DNA from: Bradyrhizobium sp.
GTDB taxonomy: Bacteria; Pseudomonadota; Alphaproteobacteria; Rhizobiales; Xanthobacteraceae
Assembly: GCF_030693485.1 (NCBI RefSeq)
Contig: NZ_JAUYAN010000154.1
Location: forward strand, 1 to 61,189
Direction of reading: 5' to 3'
DNA length: 61,189 bases
Part shown: positions 49,288-59,007 of the stretch, in pieces
How the letters are laid out: every line of letters starts with the position of its first letter
Numbering within the stretch: position 1 is the stretch's first letter
Notes under the pieces: generated by a model
Told to the model about the DNA's origin: nothing
What the model saw: the letters and a program-made list of their open reading frames with translations, nothing else
Database searches by the model: none
Made by a program: the position numbers and the translations under genes

Positions 49288-49658
49288 GGAACATCTCCCG
49301 ATGATTGTGGTGGCCGGCGGTTCGCCAGCGCTGAAGGGGCAACAACGACGCTTGTCCGGTTGGTCAGACTGCGTCGCCGTTGGTCAGAGTTACGGGAGGG
49401 TCCGGGGCGGGTTTCGACGAATAATTTAACGTGATGAGTGAAACTATTTTCGGCGGTGATCGTGGGGGGGGCTAATTTGCACCGTTGCGCCGCTGCGCTC
49501 CCTCTCCCGCGCTTGCGGGGGAGGGTTGGGGTGGGGGCTGCTTCCGCTGGCACAGGTGCCAGTTGAGAGATTTCCCCCACCCGCCGCGCGTTTCACGCGC
49601 GTCGACCTCCCCCGCAAGCGCGGGAGAGGTAAGAAAGCTCCGCAAGGACGAGCGAAAA
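49288..49658. other. 371-base region between fasciclin and SDR genes
   Basis: Holds the fasciclin promoter region next to its start and repeat C6 (49500-49629). No gene is recognised. I looked for an EcfG-type GGAAC...GTT pair facing the fasciclin gene and did not find one. Confidence 0.5.
49500..49629. repeat. Intergenic repeat, CTCTCCCGC family, copy C6
   Basis: CCTCTCCCGCGCTTGCGGGG at the left and CCCCGCAAGCGCGGGAGAGG at the right are complementary, with CGCGCGTTTCACGCGCG inside. Confidence 0.85.
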
Positions 49659-50420
49659 CTAATCCCGGTTGCTCGGGGTCTGAATAAACCCGCGATTATG
49701 CGTCGGGCTGATCAGGATTTCGTTGATGCAGACCCGCGGCGGCATGGAGGCGACGAAGGCGATGGTGCGGCCGCAATCTTCCGGCTGCAGCATCTTGGCC
49801 TGTTCGGCTTCGCTCGGCACCACCGGACGAAGTTTCAGGATCGGGGTCGCGACCTCGCCGGGCGACAGGCAGCAGGCCCGCAGGCCGTTGACGCATTCAT
49901 CCATGTTGAACGAATGGGTCAGCGCCAGCACCGCATGTTTCGTGGTGGTGTAGGCCGGCCCCGGCATTTTCGAGACGTGACGTCCGGCCCAGGACGCCAC
50001 ATTGATGATGCAGCCGTCCTTTTGCTTGCGCATCGCCGGCAATACCGCGCGCATGCAATACAACACGCCGTTGAGATTGATCTCGACCAATTTGTCCCAG
50101 TCTTCCAGCTCCATGTCGGCCCAGGAGCGCTTCGGCACGTTGATGCCGGCGCTGTTGACCAGGAGGTCGATGCGGCCGTGTCTGGCGAGGATCTGGTCCG
50201 CGGCCTTGGTGACGTTGTCCTTGTTGCTGACGTCGAGCGCGATGGCTTCGGCCTTGCCGCCCTTCTTGGTGATGTTCGCCACCACGCGGTCGAGCTCTTG
50301 CGTTCGGCGGCCGGAAACCACCACGATCCAGCCATCCGCCGCCAGAAACTCCGCTCCGGACTCGCCGATACCGCTGCCGCCGCCGGTCACCCAGGCTACG
50401 CGTTTCCCGTTATTTGACAT
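49659..50420 (-). CDS. Short-chain dehydrogenase/reductase
   Basis: A 253-residue classical SDR. Cofactor motif TGGGSGIG at residues 12-19, NSAG at 89-92, and catalytic Ser143, Tyr157 and Lys161 (YTTTK). The Arg39 after the second strand (SGRRT) favours NADP. Start at 50420 (MSNNGKRVAWVTGG) with GGAG 9 bases upstream. The substrate is not evident. It is divergent from matB. Confidence 0.9.
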   Translation of the reverse strand: MSNNGKRVAWVTGGGSGIGESGAEFLAADGWIVVVSGRRTQELDRVVANITKKGGKAEAIALDVSNKDNVTKAADQILARHGRIDLLVNSAGINVPKRSWADMELEDWDKLVEINLNGVLYCMRAVLPAMRKQKDGCIINVASWAGRHVSKMPGPAYTTTKHAVLALTHSFNMDECVNGLRACCLSPGEVATPILKLRPVVPSEAEQAKMLQPEDCGRTIAFVASMPPRVCINEILISPTHNRGFIQTPSNRD

Positions 50421-50542
50421 GCAAACTGTCTCCGTTGCTTTGTGAAGGGCGCTTTTGCTATTGAATTGCTGGATTGCCGCGGCCATCTGGGCCGCGTCCG
50501 CCCCTCCCGCAATGTTGCATCAACGCCGCGCAGAAAACCATC

Positions 50543-52057
50543 ATGAACGCCAACCTGTTTTCCCGCCTGTTCGACGGCCTCGACGATCCCTCGCGTCTCG
50601 CGATCGAGACCGCCGACGGGCAACACATCAGCTATGGCGATCTGATGGCCCGCGCCGGACAGATGGCCAATGTGCTGGTGTCCCGAGGCGTCAAGCCCGG
50701 CGACCGCGTTGCAGCGCAAACCGAGAAGTCGGTGGCGGCTCTGGTGCTCTATCTCGCGTCGGTTCGCGCCGGCGCGGTCTATTTGCCGCTCAACACCGCC
50801 TATACGCTGAACGAACTGGAATACTTCATCGGCGACGCCGAGCCGTCGCTTGTGGTGTGCGACCCCTCGAAGGCCGAAGGCATCGGTCCGATCGCCGCGA
50901 AGGTCGGCGCCAAAGTCGAGACGCTGGGGGCCGACGGCCAGGGATCCCTGACGCAAGCCGCAGCCTCCGTGACGGCGGAATTCGAGACCGTCGACCGCGC
51001 CAACGACGATCTTGCCGCCATCCTCTACACCTCCGGCACCACCGGGCGTTCCAAGGGCGCGATGCTGACGCACGACAATCTGGCGTCGAACTCGCTCTCG
51101 CTGGTCGATTACTGGCGCTTCACCGACAAGGACGTGCTGATCCACGCGCTGCCGATCTATCACACCCACGGCCTGTTCGTGGCCAGCAACGTCACGCTGT
51201 TCGCGCGCGCCGCGATGATCTTCCTGCCGAAACTCGATCCGGATCTCATCATCAGACTGATGGCGCGCGCCACCGTGATGATGGGCGTGCCGACCTTCTA
51301 TACGCGGCTCTTGCAAAGTCCCGCGCTGACCAAAGAGTCGACCAGGCATATGCGGCTGTTCGTTTCGGGCTCGGCGCCGCTGCTTGCCGACACCCACCGC
51401 GAATGGTTTGCGCGCACCGGCCACGCCGTGCTGGAGCGCTACGGCATGACCGAAACCAACATGAACACCTCGAATCCCTATGACGGCGATCGGGTGCCCG
51501 GCGCGGTCGGCTTTGCGCTGCCCGGCGTGTCGGTGCGTGTCACCGATCCCGAAACCGGCAAGACGCTCGGGCCGGACAATATCGGCATGATCGAAGTCAA
51601 GGGCCCCAACGTGTTCAAGGGCTACTGGCGCATGCCCGAGAAGACCAAGGCGGAGTTTCGCGACGACGGTTTCTTCATTACCGGCGATCTCGGCAAGATC
51701 GACGGCAGGGGCTACGTCCACATTCTCGGCCGCGGCAAGGACCTGGTGATATCGGGCGGCTTCAACGTCTACCCGAAGGAAATCGAGAGCGAGATCGACG
51801 CCATGCCGGGCGTGATCGAATCCGCCGTGATCGGCGTGCCGCACGCCGATTTCGGCGAGGGCGTCACCGCGGTACTGGTCTGCGACAAGGGCGCGGCGGT
51901 CGACGAAGCCTCGGTGCTGAAGGCGCTCGACGGCCGGCTGGCGAAGTTCAAGATGCCGAAGCGGGTGATCGTGGTCGATGAATTGCCGCGCAATGCCATG
52001 GGCAAGGTGCAGAAGAATATTCTGCGCGACACCTATGCGAAGATTTATGTGAAGTAG
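50543..52057 (+). CDS. matB: Malonyl-CoA synthetase MatB
   Basis: Acyl-adenylate-forming enzyme that makes malonyl-CoA from malonate, CoA and ATP. It has 504 residues. P-loop YTSGTTGRSKGAML near 165, ERYGMTETNMNTSNPYDGDR, and the C-terminal GRGKDLVISGGFNVYPKEIE with the catalytic Lys in NAMGKVQKN. The whole protein closely follows the R. palustris MatB sequence as I recall it, including MNANLFSRLFDGLDDPSRLA. No decarboxylase (MatA) or carrier gene adjoins it. Confidence 0.93.
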   Translation: MNANLFSRLFDGLDDPSRLAIETADGQHISYGDLMARAGQMANVLVSRGVKPGDRVAAQTEKSVAALVLYLASVRAGAVYLPLNTAYTLNELEYFIGDAEPSLVVCDPSKAEGIGPIAAKVGAKVETLGADGQGSLTQAAASVTAEFETVDRANDDLAAILYTSGTTGRSKGAMLTHDNLASNSLSLVDYWRFTDKDVLIHALPIYHTHGLFVASNVTLFARAAMIFLPKLDPDLIIRLMARATVMMGVPTFYTRLLQSPALTKESTRHMRLFVSGSAPLLADTHREWFARTGHAVLERYGMTETNMNTSNPYDGDRVPGAVGFALPGVSVRVTDPETGKTLGPDNIGMIEVKGPNVFKGYWRMPEKTKAEFRDDGFFITGDLGKIDGRGYVHILGRGKDLVISGGFNVYPKEIESEIDAMPGVIESAVIGVPHADFGEGVTAVLVCDKGAAVDEASVLKALDGRLAKFKMPKRVIVVDELPRNAMGKVQKNILRDTYAKIYVK

Positions 52058-52062
52058 TTGTT

Positions 52063-52182
52063 GTCGCCCCTGCGAACGCAGGGGCCCATAATCCCGGTCA
52101 TCCGTGGTGCCGAGAGGTCGTCCAACAGCATTCTCGAACGATGAATCACGCGGTATGGGTTCCTGCGTTCGCAGGAACGACG
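52063..52182. repeat. Intergenic repeat, B family copy B3
   Basis: GTCGCCCCTGCGAACGCAGG with GGCCCATA at the left is matched by TATGGGTTCCTGCGTTCGCA and GGAACGAC at the right. The ends are inverted repeats, giving a MITE-like look. It lies between convergent genes. Confidence 0.8.
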
Positions 52183-52231
52183 GGTTGAGGAAGTTGGCGT
52201 CTGCCTGGCGTCGTCCCCGCCTTGACTTGCC

Positions 52232-53086
52232 TTACAGCAAACTGATCAAAAACCTTCCGCCGACGATGAAGAGATAGCAGCCGAATGCAACTTCCAGCGT
52301 GCGTTTCGACATCGCATGCGCGGCCCGGACCCCGAGCGGCGCGGTCAGCAGGCCGGTCGGGATCACCAGCACGGCGCCGATCAGCGAGACGTAGCCGACT
52401 GCGAACGGCAGTTGCAATGCGACGATTTCGGGATAGCGCATGGCGGCCGGCCAGCCGGCGTAGACGTAGCCGATGGCGCCGGGAATCGAGATCAGCACCG
52501 CCAGCGCCGAGGAGGTCGCGACCGCCTGATGGATCGGCCGGCCGTAGAAGGTCATCAGCAGGTTCAGGAAAAGTCCGCCGCCGACGCCCATCAAGGTGGA
52601 CAGAAGCCCGACGACGAAGCCATAGAGCTTCATCAACGGTCCCCTTGGAAAGTCTTCGCCGAACTTCCAGCTCTCGCGCGCCAGCAGCAGCCGGGTCGCG
52701 GCCGACCAGGCCACCATCACGAACACGATCTTGAACAGGCGCTCCGGCGCGTAGCGGGCGGTGATGCCGCCGGCGATCACGCCGATCACGATCGGCAGCC
52801 ACCACTGCCGGAGGATCTTCATATCCACCGCGCCCCTGAGGTAATGGGCGCGAAAGGAGCTGATCGAGGTCGGAATGATGATCGCGAGCGATGTCCCGAT
52901 GCACAGCGGCATCCGCACCTCGAGCGGGACGCCGGCGAGCCGGAAGCACTCGTAAAACACCGGCACCAGGATGGCGCCGCCGCCGATTCCGAACAGGCCG
53001 GCGAGAAAGCCCGACAGCGCCCCTACCGCCACCAGCAAAAGCGCCAGCTGGGCCAACTCCGCGACATCAAGCCCGCCGATTGCCAT
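52232..53086 (-). CDS. TauE/SafE-family sulfite/organosulfonate exporter-like protein
   Basis: A 284-residue inner-membrane protein with about eight helices in two TauE repeats. Each repeat begins with a glycine-rich motif: GFLAGLFGIGGGAILVPVFY and GLLSTLMGVGGGLFLNLLMT. The family exports sulfite, sulfoacetate or other anions; the substrate here is unknown. It is divergent from sdhC. Confidence 0.9.
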   Translation of the reverse strand: MAIGGLDVAELAQLALLLVAVGALSGFLAGLFGIGGGAILVPVFYECFRLAGVPLEVRMPLCIGTSLAIIIPTSISSFRAHYLRGAVDMKILRQWWLPIVIGVIAGGITARYAPERLFKIVFVMVAWSAATRLLLARESWKFGEDFPRGPLMKLYGFVVGLLSTLMGVGGGLFLNLLMTFYGRPIHQAVATSSALAVLISIPGAIGYVYAGWPAAMRYPEIVALQLPFAVGYVSLIGAVLVIPTGLLTAPLGVRAAHAMSKRTLEVAFGCYLFIVGGRFLISLL

Positions 53087-53329
53087 CTCCGGTTCCCCAG
53101 TCTCGCGGCCAGCCGGCGCGCGTTCATGAATCGTGCTTCAGGTATACCAGCCATCAGCGGCGGCCGACCTTGTCAACGCCTACAATTGCAGGGCACATCC
53201 ATAGATGTGAACCACGGTTCGCAATTGGCGATTTTCGTCGTTGCGCTCACTGTTTCGAGTTCGTAAATAGAATTTGTCTACTGCGATCCACGAAGGGCCT
53301 TGCCGCCCGCCAACCCGTCAAAGCCGCCG

Positions 53330-53728
53330 ATGACCGCCAGGATCGAACGACCGCTTTCGCCGCATTTGCAGACCTACCGCTGGACCCTGACGATGGCGCT
53401 GTCCATCGTCCATCGCGCCACCGGCGTCGCGCTGTATTTCGGCACCCTGCTGCTGGCGTGGTGGCTGATCGCGGCGGCCTCCGGCCCCGGCGCCTATGCC
53501 AATGTGCAGGCCTTTACCGGCAGCATCATCGGCAAGCTGATCGTGTTCGGCTACACTTGGGCGCTGATGCATCATCTGCTCTCCGGCCTCCGGCATCTGG
53601 TCTGGGACCTCGGCTACGGCTTCAAGGCCAGCGAGCGAGAAGCGCTGACCTGGGGCGCGCTGATCGGCGGCGTTTCGCTGACCGTGCTGGTGTGGATCGC
53701 CGCCTATGCGATCGGAGGCGGCCGATGA
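53330..53728 (+). CDS. sdhC: Succinate dehydrogenase cytochrome b556 subunit
   Basis: Membrane anchor of complex II that binds haem b and ubiquinone with SdhD. It has 132 residues and three helices. RPLSPHLQTYRW and ALSIVHRATGVAL are the family signatures, and the haem ligand lies in ALMHHLLSGLRHLVWD. ATG at 53330. Its stop overlaps sdhD (ATGA). First gene of sdhCDAB. Confidence 0.96.
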   Translation: MTARIERPLSPHLQTYRWTLTMALSIVHRATGVALYFGTLLLAWWLIAAASGPGAYANVQAFTGSIIGKLIVFGYTWALMHHLLSGLRHLVWDLGYGFKASEREALTWGALIGGVSLTVLVWIAAYAIGGGR

Positions 53729-54126
53729 CCGCGCCGAATTCGTCGAAAACCATGCGCACGCCGCTGGCCCGCGTCCGCAGCCTCGGCGCCTCGCATTCCG
53801 GCACCTCCGATTTCTGGCGCCAGCGCGTCACCGCTGTCGCGATGACCCTGCTGATCGTGCCTGTCATCGTGGTGGTCCTGATGCTGATCGGCAGCAACCA
53901 GGCGGGCGCCAAGCAGATCTTCAGCTCGCTGCCCATCGCGATCATCATGCTGCTGTTCATTGTCGCCAGTGCCTGGCACATGAAGATCGGCATGCAGGTC
54001 GTGATCGAAGACTACGTGCACAATGAAAAGATCAAGCTCGCCAGCGTGATGGCCAATAATTTCTTCTGTACCGCGGTGGCGCTTGCCTCGATCTACGCGA
54101 TCCTCAAAATGTCATCTGGAGTCTAG
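53725..54126 (+). CDS. sdhD: Succinate dehydrogenase hydrophobic anchor subunit
   Basis: A 133-residue second membrane anchor with three helices. The N-terminal soluble segment ends GASHSGTSDFWRQRVTAVAM, and WHMKIGMQVVIEDYVHNE contains the conserved His/Asp-Tyr region near haem and quinone. It starts inside the sdhC stop and ends 3 bases before sdhA, so all four genes are tightly coupled. Confidence 0.95.
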   Translation: MTAPNSSKTMRTPLARVRSLGASHSGTSDFWRQRVTAVAMTLLIVPVIVVVLMLIGSNQAGAKQIFSSLPIAIIMLLFIVASAWHMKIGMQVVIEDYVHNEKIKLASVMANNFFCTAVALASIYAILKMSSGV

Positions 54127-54129
54127 CCC

Positions 54130-55971
54130 ATGGCCGGCAGCGGAAATGGCGGCGCCAACGGCGCTGGAACATTTGGCGCCAACGGCCGCGCCTATCCCAT
54201 TGAAGATCACACCTATGACGTCGTGGTGGTTGGCGCCGGCGGCGCCGGCCTGCGCGCCGTGGTCGGCTGCAGCGAGGCGGGGCTGCGCACCGCCTGCATC
54301 ACCAAGGTGTTTCCGACCCGCTCGCATACCGTTGCCGCCCAGGGCGGCATTTCGGCGGCGCTCGGCAACATGCACGAGGACAACTGGCGCTGGCATATGT
54401 ACGACACCGTCAAGGGGTCGGACTGGCTGGGCGACCAGGACGCCATCGAATACATGGTGCGCAACGCGCCCGAGGCGGTCTACGAACTCGAACACTGGGG
54501 TGTGCCGTTTTCGCGCACCGATGACGGCAAGATCTATCAGCGGCCGTTCGGCGGCATGACGCTGGACTACGGCAAGGGCCAGGCGCAGCGCACCTGCGCT
54601 GCCGCCGACCGCACCGGCCACGCCATGCTGCACACGATGTACGGCCAGGCGCTGCGCCATGCCGCGGAATTCTACATCGAATTCTTCGCCATCGACCTGA
54701 TCATGGACGACCAGGGCGTCTGCCGCGGCGTGATCGCGCTGAAACTCGACGACGGCACGCTGCACCGTTTTCGCGCCCAGACCACCATCCTCGCCACCGG
54801 CGGTTACGGCCGCGCCTATGCCTCCTGCACCTCGGCGCATACCTGCACCGGCGACGGCGGCGCCATGGCGCTGCGCGCCGGGCTGCCGCTGCAGGACATG
54901 GAATTCATCCAGTTCCACCCCACCGGAATCTACGGCTCGGGCTGCCTCGTCACCGAGGGCGCGCGCGGCGAAGGCGGCTATCTCGTCAATTCCGAGGGCG
55001 AGCGTTTCATGGAGCGCTATGCGCCGTCCGCGAAGGATCTGGCGTCGCGCGACGTGGTCTCGCGCGCGATGACCATCGAGATCCGCGAAGGCCGCGGCGT
55101 CGGCAAGAAGAAGGATCACATCTTCCTGCATCTCGATCATCTCGATCCCAAGGTGCTGCACGAACGGCTGCCGGGCATTTCCGAATCGGCCAAGATTTTT
55201 GCCAATGTCGACGTCACCCGCGAGCCGATCCCGATCACGCCGACCGTGCACTACAATATGGGCGGCATTCCCACCAATTATCACGGCGAGGTGCTGACCA
55301 AGCGCGACGGCGACGACAATGCCACCGTGCCCGGCCTGATGGCGCTCGGCGAGGCCGCCTGCGTCTCCGTGCATGGCGCCAACCGGCTCGGCTCCAACTC
55401 GCTGATCGATCTCGTGGTGTTCGGCCGCGCCGCGGCGCTGCGCTGCGCCGAAAAGCTGACGCCGAACGGCAGCCAGCCGGAACTGCCTGCCGGATCCGCC
55501 GACAAGGCGCTCGGCCGGCTCGACCATTTCCGCTACGCCTCCGGCGGCACGCCGACCGCAAAACTGCGCGACAGCATGCAGCATGTGATGCAGAACAATT
55601 GCGCCGTGTTCCGCACCGGCGACATCCTGACCGAAGGCCAGAACCTGATCCACAAGGTGCATGGCGGTATCGGCGACATCGCGACCACCGACCGTTCGCT
55701 GACCTGGAATTCCGACCTGGTCGAGACCATGGAATTCGACAATCTGATCGTGCAGGCGGTGGTGACGATGGATTCGGCCGCCAACCGTTCGGAAAGCCGC
55801 GGCGCCCATGCCCGCGAGGATTTTCCGGATCGTGACGACAAGAACTGGATGAAGCACACGCTGGCCTGGATCGGCGACGGCGGCAAAACCGCGATCGATT
55901 ACCGCCCGGTGCACGACTACACGATGACCAACGACGTCCAGTACATCCCGCCAAAGGCGCGGGTGTATTGA
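54130..55971 (+). CDS. sdhA: Succinate dehydrogenase flavoprotein subunit
   Basis: Catalytic subunit of complex II, with covalent FAD. It has 613 residues. FAD-binding [12 protein letters not shown] is near residue 36, the FAD-attachment His is in [18 protein letters not shown], and the active site includes [25 protein letters not shown] and [20 protein letters not shown]. The C-terminus has [18 protein letters not shown]. Complete and ordinary. Confidence 0.98.
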   Translation: MAGSGNGGANGAGTFGANGRAYPIEDHTYDVVVVGAGGAGLRAVVGCSEAGLRTACITKVFPTRSHTVAAQGGISAALGNMHEDNWRWHMYDTVKGSDWLGDQDAIEYMVRNAPEAVYELEHWGVPFSRTDDGKIYQRPFGGMTLDYGKGQAQRTCAAADRTGHAMLHTMYGQALRHAAEFYIEFFAIDLIMDDQGVCRGVIALKLDDGTLHRFRAQTTILATGGYGRAYASCTSAHTCTGDGGAMALRAGLPLQDMEFIQFHPTGIYGSGCLVTEGARGEGGYLVNSEGERFMERYAPSAKDLASRDVVSRAMTIEIREGRGVGKKKDHIFLHLDHLDPKVLHERLPGISESAKIFANVDVTREPIPITPTVHYNMGGIPTNYHGEVLTKRDGDDNATVPGLMALGEAACVSVHGANRLGSNSLIDLVVFGRAAALRCAEKLTPNGSQPELPAGSADKALGRLDHFRYASGGTPTAKLRDSMQHVMQNNCAVFRTGDILTEGQNLIHKVHGGIGDIATTDRSLTWNSDLVETMEFDNLIVQAVVTMDSAANRSESRGAHAREDFPDRDDKNWMKHTLAWIGDGGKTAIDYRPVHDYTMTNDVQYIPPKARVY

Positions 55972-55995
55972 TATCGACAGCGAAGGCTTGAGAGC

Positions 55996-56778
55996 ATGGT
56001 TGAATTCGCGCTTCCGAAAAACTCGAAGATCACCGGCGGCAAGGTCTGGCCGAAGCCGGTGGGCGCGACCGAGACGCGCGAGTTCAGGGTATATCGCTGG
56101 AATCCGGACGACGGCAAGAATCCCGGCATCGACACCTATCATATCGACATCAATGATTGCGGGCCGATGGTGCTCGACGGCCTGATCTGGATCAAGAACC
56201 ACATCGACCCGACGCTGACCTTCCGCCGCTCCTGCCGCGAAGGCGTCTGCGGTTCCTGCGCCATGAACATCGATGGCCAGAACACGCTGGCCTGCACCAA
56301 GTCGATGCACGACGTGAAGGACGGCGCGGTCAAGGTCAATCCGCTGCCGCACCAGCCCGTGGTGAAGGATTTGGTGCCGGACCTCACCAACTTCTACGCG
56401 CAATACGCCTCGATCGAGCCGTGGCTGAAGACCACCACGCCGACGCCGCAGAGGGAATGGCGGCAGAGCCACGAGGACCGCGAAAAGCTCGACGGCCTCT
56501 ATGAATGCATTCTGTGCGCCTGCTGCTCTACCTCATGCCCGAGCTACTGGTGGAACAGCGACCGCTTCCTCGGCCCCGCCGCGCTGCTGCAGGCGACGCG
56601 CTGGGTCAAGGACAGCCGCGACGAGGCCACCGGCGAACGGCTCGACAATCTCGAGGATCCGTTCCGGCTCTACCGCTGCCACACCATCATGAACTGCGCC
56701 AAGGCCTGCCCGAAAGGCCTCAACCCCTCCGAGGCGATCGCCGAGCTCAAGCTGAAGATGGTCGAGCGGCAGATCTAG
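55996..56778 (+). CDS. sdhB: Succinate dehydrogenase iron-sulfur subunit
   Basis: Electron relay of complex II with three Fe-S clusters. It has 260 residues. The [2Fe-2S] ligands are Cys80, Cys85, Cys88 and Cys100. The second set starts [13 protein letters not shown] at residue 171, and the third is [17 protein letters not shown]. Last gene of the sdh operon, 24 bases after sdhA. Confidence 0.98.
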   Translation: MVEFALPKNSKITGGKVWPKPVGATETREFRVYRWNPDDGKNPGIDTYHIDINDCGPMVLDGLIWIKNHIDPTLTFRRSCREGVCGSCAMNIDGQNTLACTKSMHDVKDGAVKVNPLPHQPVVKDLVPDLTNFYAQYASIEPWLKTTTPTPQREWRQSHEDREKLDGLYECILCACCSTSCPSYWWNSDRFLGPAALLQATRWVKDSRDEATGERLDNLEDPFRLYRCHTIMNCAKACPKGLNPSEAIAELKLKMVERQI

Positions 56779-56919
56779 GTCCGGTCCCGCAGCCCGGACG
56801 GAGCGAAAAGAAATTCCGGCATTGCTGGGTGCATTCGCGGATTGCGCAGCGTTACATGCTGGTGACAGGTCGACGCCGGGTCGGGTGGAACCTTCTGATA
56901 TCCCTTGCGTTACCGCGCC

Positions 56920-58878
56920 ATGTCCAGACCCCCCGCGACGTTCCGGCCCGCGAAGAAATCGGAATTCGTCGAGATTGCCGCTGAAGCAGGCCAGCACGTC
57001 GAGCCGCCGCCGCCGGAGTTGCTGGAGCCCGATCCGGAACTGACGCCGGAACAGGCCGAACAGGCCCGCAAGGATTATCTGCTGACGCGATTCTGGATCA
57101 GCGCCAGGGGATTCTGGAGCAGGGGCGGCGACCGGCTGGCGTGGATCTTCTCGATCGGGCTTCTGATCCTGATCGTCGCCAATGTCGGCTTCCAGTACGG
57201 CATCAATGTCTGGAACCGGGCGATCTTCGACGCCATCGAGCAGCGCGATTCGGCCAGCGTGCTGTATCTGACCGGGGTGTTTTTCCCGCTGGCGATCGGC
57301 AGCGTGCTGCTCGGCGTGATCCAGGTTTTCACGCGGATGGGAATCCAGCGCCGCTGGCGCGGCTGGCTGACCAATTCGGTGCTGTCGCGCTGGCTGAGCA
57401 ACGGCCGCTATTACCAACTCAACCTCGTCAGCGGCGATCACAAGAACCCCGAACATCGCATTGCCGAGGATCTGCGGGTCGCAACCGATGCGCCGGTGGA
57501 TTTCGCCGCCGGCGTAACCTCGGCGTTCCTGTCGGCGACCACCTTCATCGTCGTGCTCTGGACCATCGGCGGCGCGCTGACGGTGACGGTGGCGGGTTCG
57601 ACCATCACGATTCCGGGCTTTCTGGTCATTGCCGCCGTGCTCTACGCCGCGATTGCCTCGGGTTCGATCATGACGATCGGACGCAGCTTCGTGCAGGTTT
57701 CCGAAGACAAGAACCAGGCCGAGGCCGAATTCCGCTACACCCTGATCCGCGTGCGCGAGAACGGCGAGAGCATCGCACTGCTGGGCGGCGAGGAAGAAGA
57801 ACGCGACGGCATCGACAAGAATTTCACCAAGGTGTTGCGGCAATGGGCGCGGCTGGCGGGCCAGCACATGCGCACCACGCTGGTGTCGCAGGGATCGAGC
57901 CTGATTGCGCCCGTGGTGCCGCTATTGCTGTGCGCGCCAAAGTTTCTCGACGGCAGCATGTCACTCGGACAGGTAATGCAGGCGGCCTCTGCCTTCACCA
58001 TCGTGCAGAGCGCGTTCGGATGGCTGGTCGACAATTATCCGCGTCTGGCCGACTGGAACGCCTGCGCGCGCCGCATCGCCTCGCTGATGATGTCGCTGGA
58101 CGGGCTGGAGCGCGCCGAGCGCGGCGACGGCATCGGCCGGATCCAGCGCGGCGAGACCGAAGGCGAGGCCATGCTCAGCCTCAAGGATCTTTCGGTGACG
58201 CTGGATGACGGCACCGCCGTCGTCGGCGAAGCCGAAGTGGCGATCGAGCCGGGCGAGCGGCTGCTGGTGGCCGGCGAGTCCGGCACCGGCAAGAGCACCC
58301 TGGTACGGGCGATCGCCGGGCTGTGGCCATGGGGCGGCGGCAGCATCAATTTCCATCCGGACCGGCGGCTGTTCATGCTGCCGCAAAAGCCCTACGTGCC
58401 CTCGGGAACGCTGCGCCGCGCAGTGGCCTATCCCGGCGCCGCCGAGGACTGGACGATCGAGGCGATCGGCGAGGCACTCGACAAGGTCGGCCTCGGCCAT
58501 CTCAGGGAAAAGATCGAGGAAGATGCGCCGTGGGACCAGACGCTGTCCGGCGGCGAGAAGCAGCGGCTGGCCTTTGCGCGGCTGTTTCTGCACAGCCCCG
58601 ACATTATCGTGCTGGACGAGGCCACCTCGGCGCTCGACGAAAAGAGCCAGGACAAGATGATGGAGCTGATGAACAGGGAGCTGCCTAACGCCACCGTGGT
58701 CAGCGTCGGCCATCGCGCCGAACTGGAGGCCTTCCACAGCCGCAAGATCGTGCTGGAGCGCCACAAGGGCGGCGCCAAGCCGGTCAGCGACAGCGATCTC
58801 GTTCCGCGCACGGGCAAACGCCGCCTGCTCGGCCGCTTCCGTCGCCACCGCAAGCCGGCGGCCAACAAGGTGGCGTGA
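56920..58878 (+). CDS. SbmA/BacA-like ABC transporter with fused ATPase (YddA type)
   Basis: A 652-residue half-transporter. The soluble N-terminal ~60 residues precede an SbmA/BacA-type membrane domain (about residues 60-360, six helices, including RWRGWLTNSVLSRWLSNGRY and LRVATDAPVDFAAGV). A C-terminal ATPase follows, with GESGTGKST near residues 451-459, LSGGEKQRLAFARL and IIVLDEATSALDEKS. Such fused forms (BclA-like in bradyrhizobia) import antimicrobial or nodule-specific peptides or act on very-long-chain fatty acids; which applies here is not known. Start at 56920 (MSRPPATFRPAKKSEF). Confidence 0.9.
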   Translation: MSRPPATFRPAKKSEFVEIAAEAGQHVEPPPPELLEPDPELTPEQAEQARKDYLLTRFWISARGFWSRGGDRLAWIFSIGLLILIVANVGFQYGINVWNRAIFDAIEQRDSASVLYLTGVFFPLAIGSVLLGVIQVFTRMGIQRRWRGWLTNSVLSRWLSNGRYYQLNLVSGDHKNPEHRIAEDLRVATDAPVDFAAGVTSAFLSATTFIVVLWTIGGALTVTVAGSTITIPGFLVIAAVLYAAIASGSIMTIGRSFVQVSEDKNQAEAEFRYTLIRVRENGESIALLGGEEEERDGIDKNFTKVLRQWARLAGQHMRTTLVSQGSSLIAPVVPLLLCAPKFLDGSMSLGQVMQAASAFTIVQSAFGWLVDNYPRLADWNACARRIASLMMSLDGLERAERGDGIGRIQRGETEGEAMLSLKDLSVTLDDGTAVVGEAEVAIEPGERLLVAGESGTGKSTLVRAIAGLWPWGGGSINFHPDRRLFMLPQKPYVPSGTLRRAVAYPGAAEDWTIEAIGEALDKVGLGHLREKIEEDAPWDQTLSGGEKQRLAFARLFLHSPDIIVLDEATSALDEKSQDKMMELMNRELPNATVVSVGHRAELEAFHSRKIVLERHKGGAKPVSDSDLVPRTGKRRLLGRFRRHRKPAANKVA

Positions 58879-58890
58879 GCTCAGTCCTTA

Positions 58891-59004
58891 CCTCTCCCGC
58901 TTGCGGGGGAGGTCGGCGCGAAGCGCCGGGTGGGGGCTCTCAACATGCTCCGGTGCAAGCTGATAGACCCCCACCCCGGCCCTCCCCCGCAAGCGGGAGA
59001 GGGA
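58891..59004. repeat. Intergenic repeat, CTCTCCCGC family, copy C7
   Basis: CCTCTCCCGCTTGCGGGGGA at the left and CCCCCGCAAGCGGGAGAGGG at the right are complementary, with GGCGCGAAGCGCC inside. Its right edge provides the GAGGG that serves as Shine-Dalgarno for the next gene. Confidence 0.85.
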
Positions 59005-59007
59005 GCG

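Noticed and set aside
52063..52182. Inverted-repeat ends considered as an IS element
   Set aside because: Only 120 bases, no transposase, and related copies occur elsewhere in the window, so it is a short non-autonomous repeat.
53241..53269. TTGCGC-17-TAAATA as an sdhC promoter
   Set aside because: Only about half of the consensus bases match in each hexamer, within the chance range for a region of this size.
54112..56472. 786-codon open frame on the minus strand across sdhA and sdhB
   Set aside because: It is antisense to two complete, canonical genes. Long antisense frames are expected with strong GC3 bias, and its His/Arg/Gly-rich sequence has no domain.
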